The notes under the pieces are model-generated. The model was not told the DNA's origin. It made no database searches and worked only from the letters and a program-made list of their open reading frames with translations. Below are positions 6,769-9,882 of a stretch of DNA of 9,882 nucleotides, piece after piece (the stretch's first letter is position 1; every line of letters begins with the position of its first letter). A program made the position numbers and the translations under genes. Origin of the DNA: CAXDRM01 sp963991775 (GTDB lineage Bacteria; Pseudomonadota; Alphaproteobacteria; Rickettsiales; JABIRX01); assembly GCA_963991775.1 (NCBI GenBank), contig CAXDRM010000051.1:1-9882 (forward strand). The letters run 5' to 3'.

Positions 6769-6785
6769 AAATTATGATTTGGAAG
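6750..6785 (+). promoter_or_regulatory. Sigma70-type promoter for grpE
   Basis: TTGCAA (6750-6755) and TATGAT (6773-6778) are separated by exactly 17 nt, predicting a start near 6785 and a leader of about 42 nt. It overlaps the region of the putative rph promoter on the other strand. I saw no convincing match to the CTTGAAA / CCCCAT-type heat-shock sigma32 consensus. Confidence 0.5.
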
Positions 6786-6789
6786 ACTT

Positions 6790-6818
6790 AAATCTTATCT
6801 TAAAAATTTAGAAGATTT
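6790..6818 (+). promoter_or_regulatory. AU-rich leader stem-loop upstream of grpE
   Basis: AAATCTT (6790-6796) and AAGATTT (6812-6818) form a perfect 7-bp stem just upstream of the weak GGA Shine-Dalgarno at 6821-6823. A weak A-U hairpin next to the ribosome site of a heat-shock gene could act as a thermosensor, but in AT-rich DNA such stems also occur by chance. Confidence 0.25.
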
Positions 6819-6826
6819 TTGGAAAT

Positions 6827-7378
6827 ATGGAGCACGAAAATAACGAAGAAAACACTCAAAATCCTGTAGCTGATCAAGCTGCTGCCGAGCCAGACACAAC
6901 AGCTCAAACATCTCAAGAAACTAGCACCCCCAATTATGAGCAAGATGTTAAAGATCTTAACGATAAAATCTTGCGTATGGCTGCCGAACTTGAAAATATG
7001 CGCCGTCGTAATGCTCAACAAGCAACTGAATTAAAAAAATATGCAATCCAAGATTTTGCTAAAGAGGTCATTACAGTCCTTGAGAATTTCTATTTGATTA
7101 TGGACAATGCGCCACATGACCAAATGACACAAGACGAAGTCTTAAAAAATTTTTTTGAAGGCATAAAAATAACTCATGGAGATCTTACCAAAGTTTTTGA
7201 ACAAAATGGTATTAAGAGAATCCACCCGCTAGGTGAAAAATTTAATCACGATATTCATCAGGTCGTAAGCCAAGAAGAAAGCGACCAAGAGCCCGGAACG
7301 GTGCTTAAGGTGATTCAGGCTGGGTACACTCTTAATGATCGTCTTTTAAAAGAAGCCATGGTTGTTGTTGCCAAATAA
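6827..7378 (+). CDS. grpE: GrpE, nucleotide exchange factor of DnaK
   Basis: GrpE is a homodimer that releases ADP from DnaK and so drives the Hsp70 chaperone cycle in the cytoplasm. The 183-aa protein has a disordered acidic N-terminus (1-35), a long coiled-coil helix (about 37-90, with AAELENMRRRNAQQATELKK), and the C-terminal beta-wing domain. The GrpE signature spans about 128-182, with GIKRIHPLGEKFNHDIHQVV and then the GTVLKVIQAGYTLNDRLLKEAMV stretch, where the conserved glycines and the Leu/Arg/Pro-type family positions are easily aligned. The Shine-Dalgarno is weak and very close (GGA, 3 nt before the ATG). It is divergent from rph, with rne 65 bp downstream. DnaK, DnaJ and HrcA are not in the window. 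Confidence 0.97.
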   Translation: MEHENNEENTQNPVADQAAAEPDTTAQTSQETSTPNYEQDVKDLNDKILRMAAELENMRRRNAQQATELKKYAIQDFAKEVITVLENFYLIMDNAPHDQMTQDEVLKNFFEGIKITHGDLTKVFEQNGIKRIHPLGEKFNHDIHQVVSQEESDQEPGTVLKVIQAGYTLNDRLLKEAMVVVAK

Positions 7379-7380
7379 AG

Positions 7381-7410
7381 GTAGCACAAAATAATTTGAT
7401 TTTGCGCTAC
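7381..7410 (+). other. Stem-loop between grpE and rne
   Basis: GTAGCACAAAAT (7381-7392) pairs with ATTTTGCGCTAC (7399-7410) at 11 of 12 positions around a 6-nt loop. It starts 3 nt after the grpE stop and ends 33 nt before the rne start. No U-tract follows, so it is not a classical intrinsic terminator. It may protect the grpE 3' end, mark a processing site, or be part of an rne leader. Confidence 0.5.
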
Positions 7411-7443
7411 ATAAAATATTAACAATTATTTTGGTAGTTGATC

Positions 7444-9285
7444 ATGAATAAAATCCTTATTGATGCGGTATATCCTCAAGAAACTCGCGTCGTTAAAATC
7501 TCAGAAGATAACAAAGTTCTTAATTTTGATTACGAATCTTCAGCAAAAAAACAATTAAAAGGTAATATCTATTTAGCACGCGTCTCACGAGTTGAGCCCT
7601 CTTTGCAAGCAGCCTTTGTTGAATATGGTGAAAATAAACACGGTTTTTTACCTTTTTCAGAAATTCATTTTGATTATTTTCAGGTGCCGGCTGAAGATCG
7701 CAAAAAATTAGAAGAAGCGATCAAAAAAAATGACTCAGCACAAGAAGAGCAAGAGCAACATGCTAAAGGTAAAAAAAGCGCTAGCTCATCACGTTTAAGC
7801 AAAATTGCGCAAAAAGCTGAAGATGATGATTTAGTTGAAACCTCGGCAGAAGATCTAGAAAAACGCCGTAAGAACTTAATCAAAAGCTATAAGATTCAAG
7901 AAGTAATCAAAAAGAACCAAGTAATTTTGGTACAGGTTATTAAAGAAGAGCGCGGTAATAAAGGTGTATCACTTTCAACCTATATTACTTTAGCAGGACG
8001 TTACTGCGTTTTAATGCCTAATAGTGGTACTAAAAGTGGTGGTATTTCACGCAGAATTGAAAGTGCTGCTGATCGTAAAAGATTAAGAGATTTAGTACGT
8101 AGTTTTAAAATGCCTGATGGCACTAGCATTATTTTACGTACCGCAGTATTAAATCATAGTGATGAAGAAATTAAAGCTGATTATAATTTTTTAGTTTCGA
8201 CCTGGAATAATATTCGCCAAGAAACTTTAAAATCATCAGCACCTGCTTTGATCAATGCCGAAGCTGATGTAATCAAACGATCTTTGCGTGATTTATTTGA
8301 TGAAGCAACTGAAGAAATCATCGTGGAAGGTTCAGCTGCTGTGGCACTTACCAAAAAATTACTTAAAGCAGCAGGTAATGAAGATGTTAAAAAAGTTAAA
8401 GAACATAAGGCTAAGCAAGCAATCTTTAATCATTATAATGTTGAAGATGAAATTAATAGCTTTTACTCAACCAATGCGTCACTTACTTCAGGTGGCTATT
8501 TAGTAATTAATATTACTGAGGCTTTAATCTCGATTGATGTGAATTCTGGTCGTGCGACTAAACAGCGTTCTGTCGAAGAAACTGCCCTTAAAACCAATTT
8601 AGAAGCTGCTAAAGAAGTAGCGCGTCAATTACGTTTGCGTGATTTATCTGGTCTGATTGTAGTGGATTTTATCGATATGATCGAATTAGAAAATCGTAAA
8701 AAATTAGAGCGCTCTTTACGTGCTGCTTTTGAAGGTGATCGTGCGCGTATCCAAATTAGTCGAGTAAGTAATTTAGGCTTGGTTGAAATGTCGCGCCAAA
8801 GATTAAAACCTAGCTTAGTAGAAACTAATACTATGCCATGTCCAAATTGTGGTGGTACAGGTTTTGTAAAATCTTATGAGAATCTGTCCGTGGATGTTTT
8901 TAGAGAAATTAGAAGAACCGTAGTACAAAAATCTATTAAAATGATTAAAGTATATGCTTCTCCAGGTACGATTTCTTATTTGATTAATTTTCGTCGTAAA
9001 AATCTTGAACATCTCGAGCAAGAACATGGAATTAACGTATTTTTATATGTAGATAATAATCTACGTGATGCGCAATTTAGGGTTGATACAGCTAAGGATA
9101 TCTCAACAGAAGATAAAGAACTGCTCGAAAATGATAAATCATCTGCTTTTGAACTTGATGATGTTGAAGAAGTAAAACCTAAAAAAACTGCTAAAAATAG
9201 CAAGAATACTAAAAGCAGCAAAGCTGCAAGTAAAACAGATAATAAAGGCAATTTAGTCAGTAAAATTTTTAATAAAATCAAGTAA
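7444..9285 (+). CDS. rne: Ribonuclease E/G family endoribonuclease
   Basis: RNase E cuts single-stranded AU-rich RNA in mRNA decay and in rRNA and tRNA maturation. The 613-aa protein has an S1 domain (about 35-190) with a charged insert at about 84-148, the KEERGNKG motif (167-174), the RNase H-like region, and the DNase I-like active site. Catalytic aspartates are D365 (EALISIDVNSGRAT) and D408 (LIVVDFIDM), and the zinc-link CPNCGG has C466 and C469. Spacing between these residues is the same as in E. coli (303/346/404/407). The long C-terminal degradosome scaffold is absent; the protein ends in an acidic patch and a Lys-rich tail (about 578-613). I prefer ATG 7444 over the in-frame TTG at 7438, because GGTAG at 7433-7437 is well spaced for 7444 and touches the TTG. 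The short tail makes rng a possible name, but the insert and KEERGNKG favour RNase E. Confidence 0.93.
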   Translation: MNKILIDAVYPQETRVVKISEDNKVLNFDYESSAKKQLKGNIYLARVSRVEPSLQAAFVEYGENKHGFLPFSEIHFDYFQVPAEDRKKLEEAIKKNDSAQEEQEQHAKGKKSASSSRLSKIAQKAEDDDLVETSAEDLEKRRKNLIKSYKIQEVIKKNQVILVQVIKEERGNKGVSLSTYITLAGRYCVLMPNSGTKSGGISRRIESAADRKRLRDLVRSFKMPDGTSIILRTAVLNHSDEEIKADYNFLVSTWNNIRQETLKSSAPALINAEADVIKRSLRDLFDEATEEIIVEGSAAVALTKKLLKAAGNEDVKKVKEHKAKQAIFNHYNVEDEINSFYSTNASLTSGGYLVINITEALISIDVNSGRATKQRSVEETALKTNLEAAKEVARQLRLRDLSGLIVVDFIDMIELENRKKLERSLRAAFEGDRARIQISRVSNLGLVEMSRQRLKPSLVETNTMPCPNCGGTGFVKSYENLSVDVFREIRRTVVQKSIKMIKVYASPGTISYLINFRRKNLEHLEQEHGINVFLYVDNNLRDAQFRVDTAKDISTEDKELLENDKSSAFELDDVEEVKPKKTAKNSKNTKSSKAASKTDNKGNLVSKIFNKIK

Positions 9286-9303
9286 AGTAATTTTGAGGTG
9301 GTC

Positions 9304-9882
9304 ATGAAAAAAATTATTTATTCTGCATTATTTATGCTTACTACTCCTGCTTGGGCGGCAACTGAAGGTAATTATCTTACCTTAAATCTCATTAATACAG
9401 ATGCACAGCTGGAAGATTTTAATAATGAGGATTTTAATCCTTTTGGGGTTGAATCTGATAATCAGGTTTCATTTGGTATAGCCTATCGTTATGCCATAAA
9501 TTTTGAAGAATATTTTATCGCACCTAAAGTATTTTTTGACTATAATAATCTATCACTCACTGATGCAAGCAATAATAGTTGGGATATTGATTACAGTTTT
9601 GGCGCAGGTGTGGATCTTGGTTATGACATCTATACTGATATTGCAGTTGGTATTACAGCTGGTGTAGGAACTTATGAATATGCCATAGATTTAAGCAGTG
9701 GTAGTAATTCTAGCTCTGAAGGCTTTTCTTTTGCAGGTGGCTTTTTAGAATATGAATTTGCTGATAACTTTGTTGCCAGCATCGCTTATGAATTTTCGAA
9801 AGTAGAATTAAAAGATCCTAATAATAATATTTCGGAATTTGAAATTAATGTTTTCCGCGCCGGTATTTCTTATAAATTCTAG
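9304..9882 (+). CDS. Small outer-membrane beta-barrel protein
   Basis: The 192-aa protein starts with a clear signal peptide, MKKIIYSALFMLTTPAWA, with probable cleavage after the AWA at residue 18. The mature part alternates hydrophobic and polar residues in several aromatic-rich stretches of 8-10 residues, separated by Asn/Asp/Ser-rich loops, and ends in a C-terminal Phe (GISYKF), the usual signal for outer-membrane insertion by the BAM complex. Its size suits an eight-stranded barrel of the OmpA/OmpW/surface-antigen type. I do not assign a specific family or ligand. ATG 9304 is chosen over GTG 9298 because the GAGG Shine-Dalgarno (9295-9298) overlaps the GTG and is 5 nt from the ATG. It lies 18 bp after rne and is probably co-transcribed with it, though an own promoter inside the rne tail cannot be excluded. 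Confidence 0.85.
   Translation: MKKIIYSALFMLTTPAWAATEGNYLTLNLINTDAQLEDFNNEDFNPFGVESDNQVSFGIAYRYAINFEEYFIAPKVFFDYNNLSLTDASNNSWDIDYSFGAGVDLGYDIYTDIAVGITAGVGTYEYAIDLSSGSNSSSEGFSFAGGFLEYEFADNFVASIAYEFSKVELKDPNNNISEFEINVFRAGISYKF

Noticed and set aside
7438..7443. TTG at 7438 as the rne start
   Set aside because: The ribosome-binding GGTAG directly touches this TTG, while it is properly spaced for the ATG at 7444, which also gives the usual N-terminus MNKILIDAVYPQE.
9298..9303. GTG at 9298 as the start of the outer-membrane protein
   Set aside because: The GTG overlaps the GAGG Shine-Dalgarno. ATG 9304 has correct spacing and starts a typical signal peptide.
8976..9305. Minus-strand open frame of 109 codons with Leu-rich hydrophobic stretch
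   Set aside because: It lies antisense to the Lys-rich tail of rne; complementary Lys/Asp codons give artificial Leu/Ser-rich runs.

Overview
The window is AT-rich, gene-dense DNA that looks like a chromosome segment of an intracellular alphaproteobacterium, probably Rickettsiales or a similar host-associated lineage. The evidence is the short prolyl-tRNA synthetase without the large editing insertion, the RNase E with a charged insert in its S1 domain, the short intergenic spaces, and a palindromic element inserted in frame in a coding gene, as Rickettsia palindromic elements do. The taxonomic call is inference; no rRNA or other marker is present.

Positions 1-2699 hold two genes I do not recognise, divergently transcribed from a 214-bp spacer with a good sigma70-type promoter on each side. 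The leftward gene runs off the window start. The rightward gene (629 aa) has a hydrophobic hairpin near its N-terminus and a long Lys/Ala-rich remainder. Its stop codon directly abuts the start codon of proS (2700-3971), so the unknown gene and proS appear to be co-transcribed and translationally coupled.

Positions 3985-6727 are a leftward operon: rph (RNase PH), then two glycosyltransferase (GT) genes. This is the most unusual part of the window. The first GT gene encodes only the C-terminal (donor-sugar) domain of a GT-B/GT4 enzyme. The second encodes a complete GT2 enzyme, then a 66-codon in-frame palindromic-element insertion, then only the N-terminal domain of a GT4 enzyme. The two GT4 halves are therefore both present once, but in circularly permuted gene order, with the palindromic element at the novel junction.

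Positions 6728-9882 run rightward: grpE (Hsp70 nucleotide exchange factor), a 30-nt stem-loop, rne (RNase E/G family, all catalytic and zinc-link residues present, short tail), and a small outer-membrane beta-barrel protein with signal peptide and terminal Phe. rph and grpE share a compact divergent promoter region. No tRNA, rRNA, CRISPR, transposase or phage gene was seen, and no gene-free stretch exceeds 300 bases.
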